The notes under the pieces: generated by a model
Told to the model about the DNA's origin: nothing
Seen by the model: only the letters and a program-made list of their open reading frames with translations
Databases searched by the model: none
Position numbers and translations under genes: made by a program
In this document: positions 57,095 to 64,000 of the stretch, in pieces
Layout of the letters: each line of letters opens with the position of its first letter
How positions within the stretch are numbered: the stretch's first letter is position 1
Origin: Akkermansiaceae bacterium UBA2367
Lineage (GTDB): Bacteria; Verrucomicrobiota; Verrucomicrobiia; Verrucomicrobiales; DEV007
DNA: 64,000 bases
Direction: 5' to 3'
Assembly (NCBI GenBank): GCA_002344525.1
Contig: DDTJ01000075.1
Coordinates: 62,001-126,000, forward strand

Positions 57095-57892
57095 TCACTG
57101 CGCCACGAACTTCGTCAACAACCCCTTCTCCCGCGCTGTCCTCATCACGCGGACGAAAAGCCATCCGGCGAGGGCGAGGTAGACCGCGTTCAAGCCCGTG
57201 GCCATCGCGAGATCGTTCCACGAGACGACGCCGTCCTTGAGACCGTCGCGCATGCCCTCGAAGATGTGCGAGCAGGGAATCCACTGCGAGATCCACTGGA
57301 TCGCTGGCGGGAGCGAGGCGACGGGATAGTAGACCGCCGCGAAGGGTTGGATGAAGAAGGGCACGGCCCAGGCCAAGGTCTCCGCCGCCGGGCCCCAGCG
57401 CACGATCAGCGCGGTGGAGATCATGCCCAGCGACCAGCCAAAGACGAGCAGGTTGAAGACGAAGGGCAGCAGAGACCAGTTCAGCTCGAAGAGGTTGAAG
57501 GAGTAGAGGACGATGGCCAGCACGGCGAGCAGCAGCGAGGTCACGGCGGCACGCAGGAAACCGATGACGTAGGTTGAGACGAGATAGTCGGCGTTCGTCA
57601 CCGGGGCGGAGAAGACGTTGAGGAGGTTCCTCGACCACACGTCCTCGAGGAAATAGAGGGCCACGCCCTGCTGCGCGCGGAAAAGGATGTCCCAGAGGAT
57701 GACCGCCCCGATGAGGAAGGTGATCTGGTAGGGGAAGCTGTCGCCCGTGTGCTTTTGCAGGAAGACGGTCAGGTAGCCCCACACGAGCAGGTCCACGAGC
57801 GGCCAGAAGACGAGCTCGACGAGGCGCACCGGGGTGCGCGTGTAGAGGTAGAGATTGCGCAGGACGAGCGCTTGGATCGTCGAGAAAGTCAT
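57095..57892 (-). CDS. ABC-2 type transporter permease
   Basis: 265 residues with about six membrane helices: LVELVFWPLVDLLVWGYLTVFLQ, ITFLIGAVILWDILFRAQQ, VSTYVIGFLRAAVTSLLLAVLAIVLYS, LPFVFNLLVFGWSLGMISTALIV and IQPFAAVYYPVASLPPAIQWISQWIPCSHIFEGMR. The final PxxYPxxxLPxxxxxxxxxxPxxxxxEGMR pattern is the ABC-2 hallmark. It starts inside the stop of the upstream ATPase (4-nt overlap). Together they form an exporter, perhaps for a polysaccharide, lipid or drug; substrate unknown. Confidence 0.9.
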   Translation of the reverse strand: MTFSTIQALVLRNLYLYTRTPVRLVELVFWPLVDLLVWGYLTVFLQKHTGDSFPYQITFLIGAVILWDILFRAQQGVALYFLEDVWSRNLLNVFSAPVTNADYLVSTYVIGFLRAAVTSLLLAVLAIVLYSFNLFELNWSLLPFVFNLLVFGWSLGMISTALIVRWGPAAETLAWAVPFFIQPFAAVYYPVASLPPAIQWISQWIPCSHIFEGMRDGLKDGVVSWNDLAMATGLNAVYLALAGWLFVRVMRTAREKGLLTKFVAQ

Positions 57893-58662
57893 GTCGTCGC
57901 GTCGGGTTCGCCCTTCCCCTCGCCCGATTCGATCTCCCCGCCCCGGGCGACGCGGATGAAGAGGGATTCGAGGGATTGCTCGTTGGAATGGCTCAGGATC
58001 TCCGCCGCCGTGCCGGTGAAGAGGATGCGGCCTTTGTGCATGAAGACGACGCGGTCGCAGACTTCCTCGACGTCGCGCATGTTGTGCGAGGTGTAGAGGA
58101 TGCTGGTGCCGTCCTCCTCGCGGATGCGCTTGGTCACGGTGCGGACTTTGTCGGCGATGTCGGGGTCGAGGCTGGCGGTCGGCTCGTCGAGGAGGAGCAG
58201 CTCGGGCTTGTTGAGGAGCGCCTTGCAGAGGTTGAGTCGCGTCGATTCTCCGGCGGAGAGATGGCCCGAGACGCGGTCCTTCAGGTGGCGGATCTCCAGC
58301 AGATCGAGCACCTCGTCGATGCGCCGTTTCAGATTGGGGACGCGGTAGATCTTGCCGAAGACGGTCAGGTTCTGCCAGACGCGCAGGTTCCCCGGTAGCT
58401 GCGTGTAGGTGCTGCAGAAGTTCATGCGGCGGAGGATCGCGATGCGCTCGCGGGCGAGATCCTTGCCGAAAACGCGGATCGTCCCCGAGGTCGGGGTGAC
58501 GATGCCGAGGATCATGTTGATCGCCGTCGTCTTGCCCGCCCCGTTCGCCCCGAGCAGGCCGAGGATCTCGCCGCGCCGCAGCTCGAAGGAGATGTTGTCC
58601 ACGGGCCGGACGGCACCGAAGTCCTTTACCAGATCGGTCGCTTCGAGAACGGGGGAGGCCAT
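57889..58662 (-). CDS. ABC-2 type transporter ATP-binding protein
   Basis: 257 residues. Walker A GANGAGKTT, signature-like LSAGESTRLNLCKALL (LSAGE instead of LSGGQ), Walker B LLLLDEPTASLDPD and switch histidine TSHNMRD. The D-loop and C-terminal IRVARGGEIESGEGKG tail fit the NodI/CcmA-like branch of ABC-2 ATPases. Overlaps the permease gene by 4 nt. First gene of a two-gene export operon downstream of proA, 75 nt away on the same strand. Confidence 0.92.
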   Translation of the reverse strand: MASPVLEATDLVKDFGAVRPVDNISFELRRGEILGLLGANGAGKTTAINMILGIVTPTSGTIRVFGKDLARERIAILRRMNFCSTYTQLPGNLRVWQNLTVFGKIYRVPNLKRRIDEVLDLLEIRHLKDRVSGHLSAGESTRLNLCKALLNKPELLLLDEPTASLDPDIADKVRTVTKRIREEDGTSILYTSHNMRDVEEVCDRVVFMHKGRILFTGTAAEILSHSNEQSLESLFIRVARGGEIESGEGKGEPDATT

Positions 58663-58737
58663 GGGGAAGCGGGGACGGTGGACGCGGGAGGCGTCGTGGT
58701 CAAACGGCGAGATGGGGGCGCCAAGCGGAGCCGCGCC

Positions 58738-60009
58738 TCATCCTCTCACCTGCCCGCTGCCGAAGGCGAGGTATTTGTAGCTGCACAGCTCCTCCAAGGC
58801 CATCGGCCCGCGGGCGTGGAGCTTGTCGGTGCTGATCCCGATCTCCGCGCCGAAGCCGAACTCGCCGCCGTCGGCGAAGCGGGTCGAGGCGTTCCAGAAG
58901 ACGCAGGCGCTGTCCACCTCAAGCTGGAATTTCGCCGCCGCCGCCTCGTCCGCGGTGACGATGGTGTCGGTGTGGTGCGAGCCGTAGCGGTTGATGTGGG
59001 CGATGGCGTCGTCGAGGCCGTCGACGATCTTCGCCGCGAGGATGGTGTCGAGGTATTCCGTGGTCCAGTCGGACTCGGTCGCGGGGACGACGGGGACCGA
59101 TCCCGCCAGCTTCGCAAACTCCTCGTCGCCGCGCAGTTCGACGCATTTCGCCGCGAGGGTCGCGGCGATGCGGGGGACGAAGGACGAAGCGATCCCACGA
59201 TGCACGAGCAGGGTCTCGGCGGCATTGCAGACCGAGGGTTTCTGGACTTTCGCGTTCACGGTGATGGCCTCGGCCATGTCGAAATCGGCGGTCTCGTCCA
59301 CATAGACGTGGCAGATGCCGTCGTAGTGCTTGATCACCGGCATCCGCGCCATGCCCACGACCGCCTCGATGAGGCCGGCCCCGCCGCGCGGGATGATGAG
59401 GTCGAGCCAGCGGTCCATTTCGCAGAGGTGGCGCACGCTCTCGCGGTCGGTGAAGGGGATGAGTTGGATGCTGTGGTCGGGCAGCCCGGCGGGAGCCCCG
59501 CCCTCCTGCAAGGCGGCGGCGATGGCGCGGTTCGAGTGGATCGCCTCCTTCCCGCCGCGCAGGATGGTGGCGTTCCCGGTCTTGAAGCAGAGCACGGCGG
59601 CGTCGGCGGTGACGTTGGGACGGCTTTCGAAAATGATGCCGATGACGCCGATGGGGGTGCGCTTCTTCTGAAGGCGGAGTCCGTTCGGCCTCGTCCATTC
59701 GCGCAGCACCTCGCCGACGGGATCGTGCAAGGCGGCGACCTCGCGGACGCCTTGCGCCATCGCCGCGATCCGCGCGGAGTCGAGGCGGAGGCGGTCCTGC
59801 ATCGTGGCGCTCAGCCCGGCCTCGGCCGCGGCGGCGAGGTCGAGGGCGTTGGCTTCCAAAATCTCCGGCTCGCGCGCGACGAGGGCCTCGGCCATGGCGA
59901 GGAGGACGGCGTCCTTCCTCTCCGTGGGGAGCTTGGCGAGGGCGTGGGCGGCGGCGCGGGCGCGTTCGCCCATGGCGCGCACTTCGCGGGCGATGTCTTC
60001 GGAAGTCAT
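58738..60009 (-). CDS. proA: Glutamate-5-semialdehyde dehydrogenase
   Basis: Second step of proline synthesis: reduces gamma-glutamyl phosphate to glutamate semialdehyde with NADPH. 423 residues, usual length. Landmarks: RMAQGV-like AMAQGVREVAALHDPVGEVL, PIGVIGIIFESRPNVTADAA, LCFKTGNATILRGGKEA, LIIPRGGAGLIEAVV, and the catalytic cysteine in KPSVCNAAETLLVH; C-terminal RFADGGEFGFGAEIGISTDKLHARGPMALEEL. Follows proB after 2 nt, so the pair is one operon. Confidence 0.95.
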   Translation of the reverse strand: MTSEDIAREVRAMGERARAAAHALAKLPTERKDAVLLAMAEALVAREPEILEANALDLAAAAEAGLSATMQDRLRLDSARIAAMAQGVREVAALHDPVGEVLREWTRPNGLRLQKKRTPIGVIGIIFESRPNVTADAAVLCFKTGNATILRGGKEAIHSNRAIAAALQEGGAPAGLPDHSIQLIPFTDRESVRHLCEMDRWLDLIIPRGGAGLIEAVVGMARMPVIKHYDGICHVYVDETADFDMAEAITVNAKVQKPSVCNAAETLLVHRGIASSFVPRIAATLAAKCVELRGDEEFAKLAGSVPVVPATESDWTTEYLDTILAAKIVDGLDDAIAHINRYGSHHTDTIVTADEAAAAKFQLEVDSACVFWNASTRFADGGEFGFGAEIGISTDKLHARGPMALEELCSYKYLAFGSGQVRG

Positions 60010-60011
60010 GG

Positions 60012-60812
60012 TCAGGGGACGGTGGTCGTGGCGGTCGGGGCCTTGGCGCGGAAACGGGTCGCGACGCCTCCACCGCCGACGAGTTCGGGGAGTTGCTCGG
60101 GACGCAGCCCGCTCGCGATGAGGGTTTCGATCCCGGCGGAGACGGCGGCTTCGACGGCGCGCAGCTTGCTCGCCATGCCGCCGACGGAGAGGGCGCCCTT
60201 CTCGTCGCGGACGAAGGACAGGACCGACTCGATGTCCTCGACGCAGGGGATGATGTCGTCCTCGGATTTCGCCTCCGGCCCCATCAGCCCGGCGACGCTG
60301 GTGAGGAGGATGAGCTGGTCGGCCCCGGCGAGCCGGGCGACGATGGAGGAGAGGGTGTCGTTGTCCCCGACCTTCAATTCGTAGACCGAGACGGAATCGT
60401 TCTCGTTCAGGATGGGGACGACGCCGCGATGGGCGAGGATGGCGTTCAGGGTCGCGAGGACGTTGCCGCTGCGGCGTTCGTCCTGGAGATCCTCGTGGGT
60501 CACGAGAAGTTGGGCGACCTTCAGTCCATGGTGGCCGAACTGGCTTTCGTAGAGGTGCATCAGCCGAGCCTGGCCCGCCGCCGCGCAGGCTTGGAGCATC
60601 TCGGTCTCGACGGGGCGCTGCTCCAGCCCGAAGGCGGGGAGTCCGGCCCCGACCGCGCCGGAGGAGACGACGATGACCTCGTGCCCCTCGGCGTGGACGT
60701 CCGAGATCGCTTGGGCGAGCCGGGCGATCATGGCATGGTGGATGCCGCCGCCCGCGTTCCGCGTGAGAACGCCGGTGCCGATTTTGATGACGATGCGTTT
60801 GCCCGAGGCCAT
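60012..60812 (-). CDS. proB: Glutamate 5-kinase without PUA domain
   Basis: First step of proline synthesis: phosphorylates glutamate. 266 residues from the ATG at 60812 (MASGKRIVIKIGTGVLT). Amino-acid-kinase fold: RIVIKIGTGVLTRN, VIVVSSGAVGAG, AAAGQARLMHLYE, PILNENDSVSV, KVGDNDTLSSIVARLAGADQLILLTSVAGLMG and GGMASKLRAVEAAVSAGI. The C-terminal PUA domain of E. coli ProB is absent; the chain ends soon after the kinase domain, as in many bacteria. The frame is open upstream to 61010, but that part runs through the heptamer array at 60938-60986 and is not expected to be coding. Confidence 0.93.
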   Translation of the reverse strand: MASGKRIVIKIGTGVLTRNAGGGIHHAMIARLAQAISDVHAEGHEVIVVSSGAVGAGLPAFGLEQRPVETEMLQACAAAGQARLMHLYESQFGHHGLKVAQLLVTHEDLQDERRSGNVLATLNAILAHRGVVPILNENDSVSVYELKVGDNDTLSSIVARLAGADQLILLTSVAGLMGPEAKSEDDIIPCVEDIESVLSFVRDEKGALSVGGMASKLRAVEAAVSAGIETLIASGLRPEQLPELVGGGGVATRFRAKAPTATTTVP

Positions 60813-60937
60813 GGATGCGCCGCCGGGAGGGAGGGGAAGTCCCGGTTCCAAGCGGGCGGGACGATAGGGCCGGGCGGCAGGGGTGTAAAGCGGCTTGTGG
60901 AAGCGGCTTCGTTTGGTTGTGTGGCCAAAGCCAAATT

Positions 60938-60986
60938 CGGATTTCGGATTTCGAGCTTCGGATTTCGAGCTTCGGGTTTCCCGCTT
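60938..60986. repeat. Heptamer array (CGGATTT/CGAGCTT)
   Basis: Seven consecutive 7-nt units alternating CGGATTT and CGAGCTT with two late variants, between proB and the tRNA gene. No inverted mate is seen. It could affect the proB leader, since proB is transcribed away from it on the minus strand. Confidence 0.88.
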
Positions 60987-61052
60987 GCGCATCCGCGGGG
61001 AAGGCCGCATCTTACCCGCCCTGCGGATCGGCCCCTCGCCGGTCCCTGCGAC

Positions 61053-61124
61053 GCACCCATAGTAAAATGGATATTACGTCGGCCTCCGAAGCCGAAGGTC
61101 CAGGTTCAATTCCTGGTGGGTGTA
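61053..61124 (+). tRNA. tRNA-Arg (anticodon CCG)
   Basis: Full cloverleaf: acceptor 61053-61059 / 61117-61123 with one G-U pair at position 1:72, D stem GTAA/TTAC, anticodon stem TCGGC/GCCGA with loop CTCCGAA (anticodon CCG, 61086-61088), 4-nt variable loop, T stem CCAGG/CCTGG with loop TTCAATT, discriminator A at 61124. CCA is not encoded. Decodes CGG. Confidence 0.93.
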
Positions 61125-61176
61125 CGCAAATCTCTGGAATGCCCGTCGGACGCGCAAAAGACGTGTCCGGCCAAGG

Positions 61177-61887
61177 TCAATGACCGGGGTCGAAGACGGG
61201 CACCCCGCCCAGCCGGACATGGAAAGGCGCGAAGGCGACGACGCAGCAGGCCGTCCCCGCGTCGGGCAGGGCGACGGGAGCGAGCCAGGCGGGTGGATCG
61301 GTCGGGGCGACGACACGGTCGGGGAATCCGCCGGAAAAGGCCAGTTCGATGCGTTTCGGTTCGAGCGAGAAGCCCTCCCCTCCCGCCTTCATCCTCGCCT
61401 CCTTCGCCGTCCAGAGGCGGAAGAAGGCGAGGTGCCTTTCCTCGGGAGGGAAGGCGTTCATCCACGCGATTTCGGATTCGCGGAAGCAGCGCCGCGCGAG
61501 TCCGTCCAGATCGACGCGGCGGTCGCAGCCCTCCACATCGACCCCGATCCCCGGCACTTCGCCGAGGGCAAGGACGGCGCGGCTCTCCGAGTGGGAGAGG
61601 TTGAAGGAGAGCGACGCGCCGGGGAGAACGGGTTTGCCCTTCCCCACCTCGGCGAAGGCCAAGTCGCCCGGCGCGGTCCCGAGCCTCCGGGCGAGCAGGG
61701 CGCGCATCATGCCGCGACCGCGGACGTAGCGGTCCCGATGGACTTCGAAGCGAAAACGATCCGCCCTTTCCCTTTCGGCGTCACTCAGCCATGAACGGGC
61801 GAGGGCGAGGGGCAGGACGCCCTCGTCGTCGAGGGGAAAGGGCGTCACTTCGATCTCGTTGGGCGCGGCGGGAGGGGAGGGGGGCAT
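61177..61887 (-). CDS. 4'-phosphopantetheinyl transferase (Sfp-type)
   Basis: 236 residues. Attaches the phosphopantetheine arm of CoA to carrier proteins. Landmarks: RGMMRALLARRLG, LSFNLSHSESRAVLALGE, the Mg-binding IGVDVEGCDRR (D-x-E) and FRLWTAKEARMKAGGEGF (WxxKEAxxK). The length and the WTAKEA sequence place it in the Sfp group, which modifies polyketide, peptide and fatty-acid carrier proteins. No such synthase is in the window, so it may serve a distant cluster or also fatty-acid synthesis. Convergent with the tRNA gene and following the rhomboid gene on the same strand. Confidence 0.92.
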   Translation of the reverse strand: MPPSPPAAPNEIEVTPFPLDDEGVLPLALARSWLSDAERERADRFRFEVHRDRYVRGRGMMRALLARRLGTAPGDLAFAEVGKGKPVLPGASLSFNLSHSESRAVLALGEVPGIGVDVEGCDRRVDLDGLARRCFRESEIAWMNAFPPEERHLAFFRLWTAKEARMKAGGEGFSLEPKRIELAFSGGFPDRVVAPTDPPAWLAPVALPDAGTACCVVAFAPFHVRLGGVPVFDPGH

Positions 61888-61902
61888 GGCGTAGATTCGG
61901 AA

Positions 61903-63162
61903 TCAAGCCGCCGCCCGCCACAGCTCCCACGCGATTTTTGCCGCCGCCGCCGCGAGGACCGCGAGGCTCAAGGCCGAGAGCACCCGGGCCGCAGGACGCG
62001 CCTTCGGCGGGGCCAAGCGGATCCACGGCGAAAAGACCAGCCCGAGCAGGATTCCTCCGAGGAAGCCCCCGGCGTGCGCCGCGTTGTCGATGAAGCGGCT
62101 CCCCAGCCAGCCGAAGATCGCCACGACGAGGCTCGCTTGCAGCAGGTTCGTCCGCAGGAAGCCGGGCAGTTCCGCGCGGAATTTTCTCGTGACCACCAGC
62201 AGGAACCCGAGGCAGCCGAGAATCCCGCCCGAGGCCCCCACGCTCGCCGGACCCGGACCCAGCCAGAGGCTCGCCAGCGATCCCGTCACCACCGTGAACA
62301 GAAAGACCACCCCCAGCAGCGACGGGCTCACCAGAGCCGCGACGATCCGCCCCAGATTGTAGAGCGCCATGCCGTTGAACAGGATGTGGAGCAGGTGCCC
62401 GTGCATCAGCCCCGTCGTCACGAGCCGCCACCATTCCCCGTCATTCCGCACCCGCGCCTTCACCAAGGCCGCCGCTTCGATCGAGGGATCCAACCCCACT
62501 GCCGTCTGCCCGACGAAAATCGCGACCATCAGCCCGACGCCGACCATCAGCAGACGCGAGCGTCGCCCCAGCAGCCAACGGCGGAAGAACTCGAAATTGA
62601 CGAGACGGCGGTTCAACTCCGGCACCGGGAGCCGGTCGATCCGTTGCAGCCACGTCGCCGCCGACTCGACCAAAGGGAAAAGCCCGTACATCGTGGCGGC
62701 CAGCAGCGCCAGCATGGAGTAGTTTGGAAAGGCGTAGCCCAAGCCGAGCGCCGCGCCCGTGACCAGCAGCGCCCGGACGAATCGCCCCCCGGCCTCCGCC
62801 CGGTAGGCCGCGAGATCGATCCTCTCCCGGTGCGGGCTCAAGAGCGCGACCGGGACCATACGGTTGTACCATGGGAAGACCAGATCCGTGGCCTCCTTCA
62901 GGCTTGGCAGCAGGCCGAGCAATTCCTCCGCCGAAGCCGCCGGCACGACTTCGCCCCGCCCGTAGCGCTGTCCGTCCACCTGCGCATCCTCCCCCGTCCG
63001 CGCCCCGTACGACCCGGTCGCCATCTCCGGCACCGCATCGAGCAAATCCTCCCGGCCCCAAGGCAGGTGCGTCGGGATCAGGTCGCGAAACCACACCTCT
63101 CCCTCGCGCCAAGCTCCGAAGGGGCCTTCGTCCACGGCATCGACAGGGGAATCCGGATTCAT
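61903..63162 (-). CDS. Rhomboid family intramembrane serine protease
   Basis: 419 residues from the ATG at 63162 (MNPDSPVDAVDEG); a GTG at 63171 is an alternative. A cytoplasmic N-terminal part (~1-125) precedes two helices and a linker (LNRRLVNFEFFRRWLLGRRSR), then the rhomboid core: GEWWRLVTTGLMHGHLLHILFNGMALYNLG, the catalytic serine in VGASGGILGCLG, and the catalytic histidine in DNAAHAGGFLGGILLG. Both members of the Ser-His dyad are present, so the enzyme should be active. It cuts transmembrane segments of unknown substrates. The long N-terminal extension and extra helix pair are larger than in GlpG. Confidence 0.9.
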   Translation of the reverse strand: MNPDSPVDAVDEGPFGAWREGEVWFRDLIPTHLPWGREDLLDAVPEMATGSYGARTGEDAQVDGQRYGRGEVVPAASAEELLGLLPSLKEATDLVFPWYNRMVPVALLSPHRERIDLAAYRAEAGGRFVRALLVTGAALGLGYAFPNYSMLALLAATMYGLFPLVESAATWLQRIDRLPVPELNRRLVNFEFFRRWLLGRRSRLLMVGVGLMVAIFVGQTAVGLDPSIEAAALVKARVRNDGEWWRLVTTGLMHGHLLHILFNGMALYNLGRIVAALVSPSLLGVVFLFTVVTGSLASLWLGPGPASVGASGGILGCLGFLLVVTRKFRAELPGFLRTNLLQASLVVAIFGWLGSRFIDNAAHAGGFLGGILLGLVFSPWIRLAPPKARPAARVLSALSLAVLAAAAAKIAWELWRAAA

Positions 63163-63247
63163 CGCCGCCACATTAGCCCGGAAAGCCCGTTTTGTGCAGG
63201 AGGAATGCAGCGCTCATAAAAAGTGTTCACTTGGGCATAAATTTTTC

Positions 63248-63276
63248 TTGCGCCGCTCCGTCGAAGCGGCTATATC
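63248..63276 (+). promoter_or_regulatory. Promoter of the secreted helix-hairpin-helix gene
   Basis: TTGCGC (63248-63253), 17 nt, TATATC (63271-63276), in an AT-rich stretch. The start would be near 63283, giving a leader of about 55 nt to the ATG at 63339, in contrast to the leaderless pattern elsewhere. Confidence 0.5.
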
Positions 63277-63338
63277 CTTGTAAAGTGTTCTTTTTAACAC
63301 TGTTTGATCGAACTAAATCAAGGCAACTGAATCCATCC

Positions 63339-63806
63339 ATGAATATGAAAACGCTCAAGCAATCCACCAAGGCGATCCTCGGCTTCGCCTCCCTCGCGAC
63401 CTTCCTCGGTCTTTTCCCCTTCGCCTTCGCCGAAACCCGGCCGGATTCGGCGGAAGCCTCCCCCGCCGTCCAAGCGAAGAGGAAACCCGTCGCCACAGGC
63501 GCCGTGAAGACCGCTCCGACGGTGATGGAGAAAAGCCCCTTGACCCCGTCGCAGGAGGGGAAGCTCCTTGCCCTGCTCAACGAGGGTGGCACCGACGAAC
63601 TCGAAGCCATCCCCGGCGTCGCCGCGACCCGCGCCGCCTCCATCGCCAAAGCCCGCCCCTTCTCCGGCGTCCATGAGGTCATCCTCGTCGATGGCATCGG
63701 CAACGCCACGTATGAAAAGATCCTCGCCCACGGGAAAACCCTGAATCAAGCGTTCCCAGCGAAATCCACCGGAACTGCCAAGCCCGCCAAAACCAAGACA
63801 TCCTGA
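63339..63806 (+). CDS. Secreted protein with a helix-hairpin-helix-like domain
   Basis: 155 residues from the ATG at 63339. Signal peptide MKTLKQSTKAILGFASLATFLGLFPFAFA (after MN). A Lys/Ala/Pro-rich spacer follows, then residues ~70-140: LTPSQEGKLLALLNEGGTDELEAIPGVAATRAASIAKARPFSGVHEVILVDGIGNATYEKILAHG. The repeated IPGVAATRA..I and VDGIGNATYEKI hairpins match the double helix-hairpin-helix of ComEA-type DNA-binding proteins. A basic tail (TAKPAKTKTS) ends the protein. It may bind DNA outside the cytoplasm, for example in DNA uptake, but no competence gene is near. Confidence 0.8.
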   Translation: MNMKTLKQSTKAILGFASLATFLGLFPFAFAETRPDSAEASPAVQAKRKPVATGAVKTAPTVMEKSPLTPSQEGKLLALLNEGGTDELEAIPGVAATRAASIAKARPFSGVHEVILVDGIGNATYEKILAHGKTLNQAFPAKSTGTAKPAKTKTS

Positions 63807-64000
63807 AGGGAGGGCGGAAATCCATCTTCGACCGCGGCAACGATCATTCGGGGGACTGGTTCTCCTCCCGCATGATCCGCCGCGAGTCGCTTGGGCGGGC
63901 GTGGACGGGTCGCAGAGCGGAGGACGTTGTTCATCGGAAAAGCGCCTCCGTCGCATTCCGCACAGATTTTGTCGTGGCGGAAGAGCCCCACCTTTCGCTA
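63807..64000. other. End of window without a recognisable gene
   Basis: No frame in either direction here looks protein-like, and I see no repeat or RNA structure. Downstream genes would lie beyond the window. Confidence 0.4.

Noticed and set aside
60813..61010. N-terminal extension of proB
   Set aside because: The extra codons run through the heptamer array and lack protein-like composition. The kinase motif begins right at the ATG at 60812.
63318..63956. 212-codon minus-strand frame at the right edge
   Set aside because: It is mostly antisense to the helix-hairpin-helix gene and has low-complexity composition.

Overview
The window is GC-rich, densely coded bacterial DNA that almost certainly comes from the phylum Verrucomicrobiota. 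The strongest evidence is a complete four-gene Verru_Chthon cassette (A-B-C-D, 18937-26327), a set first defined in Verrucomicrobium and Chthoniobacter. Two operons pair a DUF1549/DUF1553 cytochrome-type protein with a DUF1501 protein, which is typical of the Planctomycetes-Verrucomicrobia group. All calls come from reading the sequence and recalling protein families; no database was searched.

Layout. 0-8 kb: the end of a CcsA-type heme-handling protein, a 27-residue membrane peptide, a secreted protein of unknown role, a DUF4250 protein, a sugar-acid dehydratase, a Uma2 nuclease-fold protein and a GT2 glycosyltransferase with a very long disordered tail. 8-13 kb: a LolD-like ABC ATPase, a kinase-like/PP2C phosphatase fusion, ArgA, a small secreted Cys protein, an AlkA-type glycosylase and a MazEF-type toxin-antitoxin pair. 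13-18 kb: a carbohydrate region with a zinc alcohol dehydrogenase, a HUMPS/KGPDC-family decarboxylase, a PAS-AraC regulator and a Gfo/Idh/MocA oxidoreductase. It is interrupted by a GxxExxY (PD-(D/E)XK-like) gene enclosed in inverted repeats. 18.9-26.3 kb: the Verru_Chthon cassette. 26.4-31 kb and 43.8-48.1 kb: the two DUF1501/PSD1 operons. 31-43.7 kb: a Cys-cluster protein, an SGNH esterase, two SPFH proteins followed by a RbsA-type ATPase, a secreted esterase, a membrane Ser/Thr kinase, a ROK kinase, an SGNH-sialidase fusion and a metallo-beta-lactamase-fold enzyme. 48.6-58.7 kb: GNAT, YggS, a Phd/PIN pair, a sugar ABC permease and binding protein (probable partners of the distant ATPase), SMI1/KNR4, a solitary large prepilin-like protein, an aldo/keto reductase and an ABC-2 exporter. 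58.7-64 kb: proBA, tRNA-Arg(CCG), a phosphopantetheinyl transferase, a rhomboid protease and a secreted helix-hairpin-helix protein.

How the genes fit together. Proteins B, C and D of the cassette have prepilin N-termini and protein A has a GspK-like one, so the cassette reads as a four-part minor-pseudopilin set with one giant member. Sugar acquisition and catabolism is the second theme: two SGNH esterases, sialidase, acetyl-esterase-like hydrolase, sugar ABC transporter parts, ROK kinase, dehydratase, dehydrogenases and the KGPDC-like decarboxylase.

Non-coding DNA. Many spacers are filled by arrays of short words (mostly 7 nt, sometimes 6 or 10 nt), often as two inverted arms. Arms differ by whole words, and one such arm pair encloses the GxxExxY gene. 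At several genes a -35/-10 pair with 16-17 nt spacing ends only 6-9 nt before the ATG, with no Shine-Dalgarno sequence, which suggests frequent leaderless transcripts.
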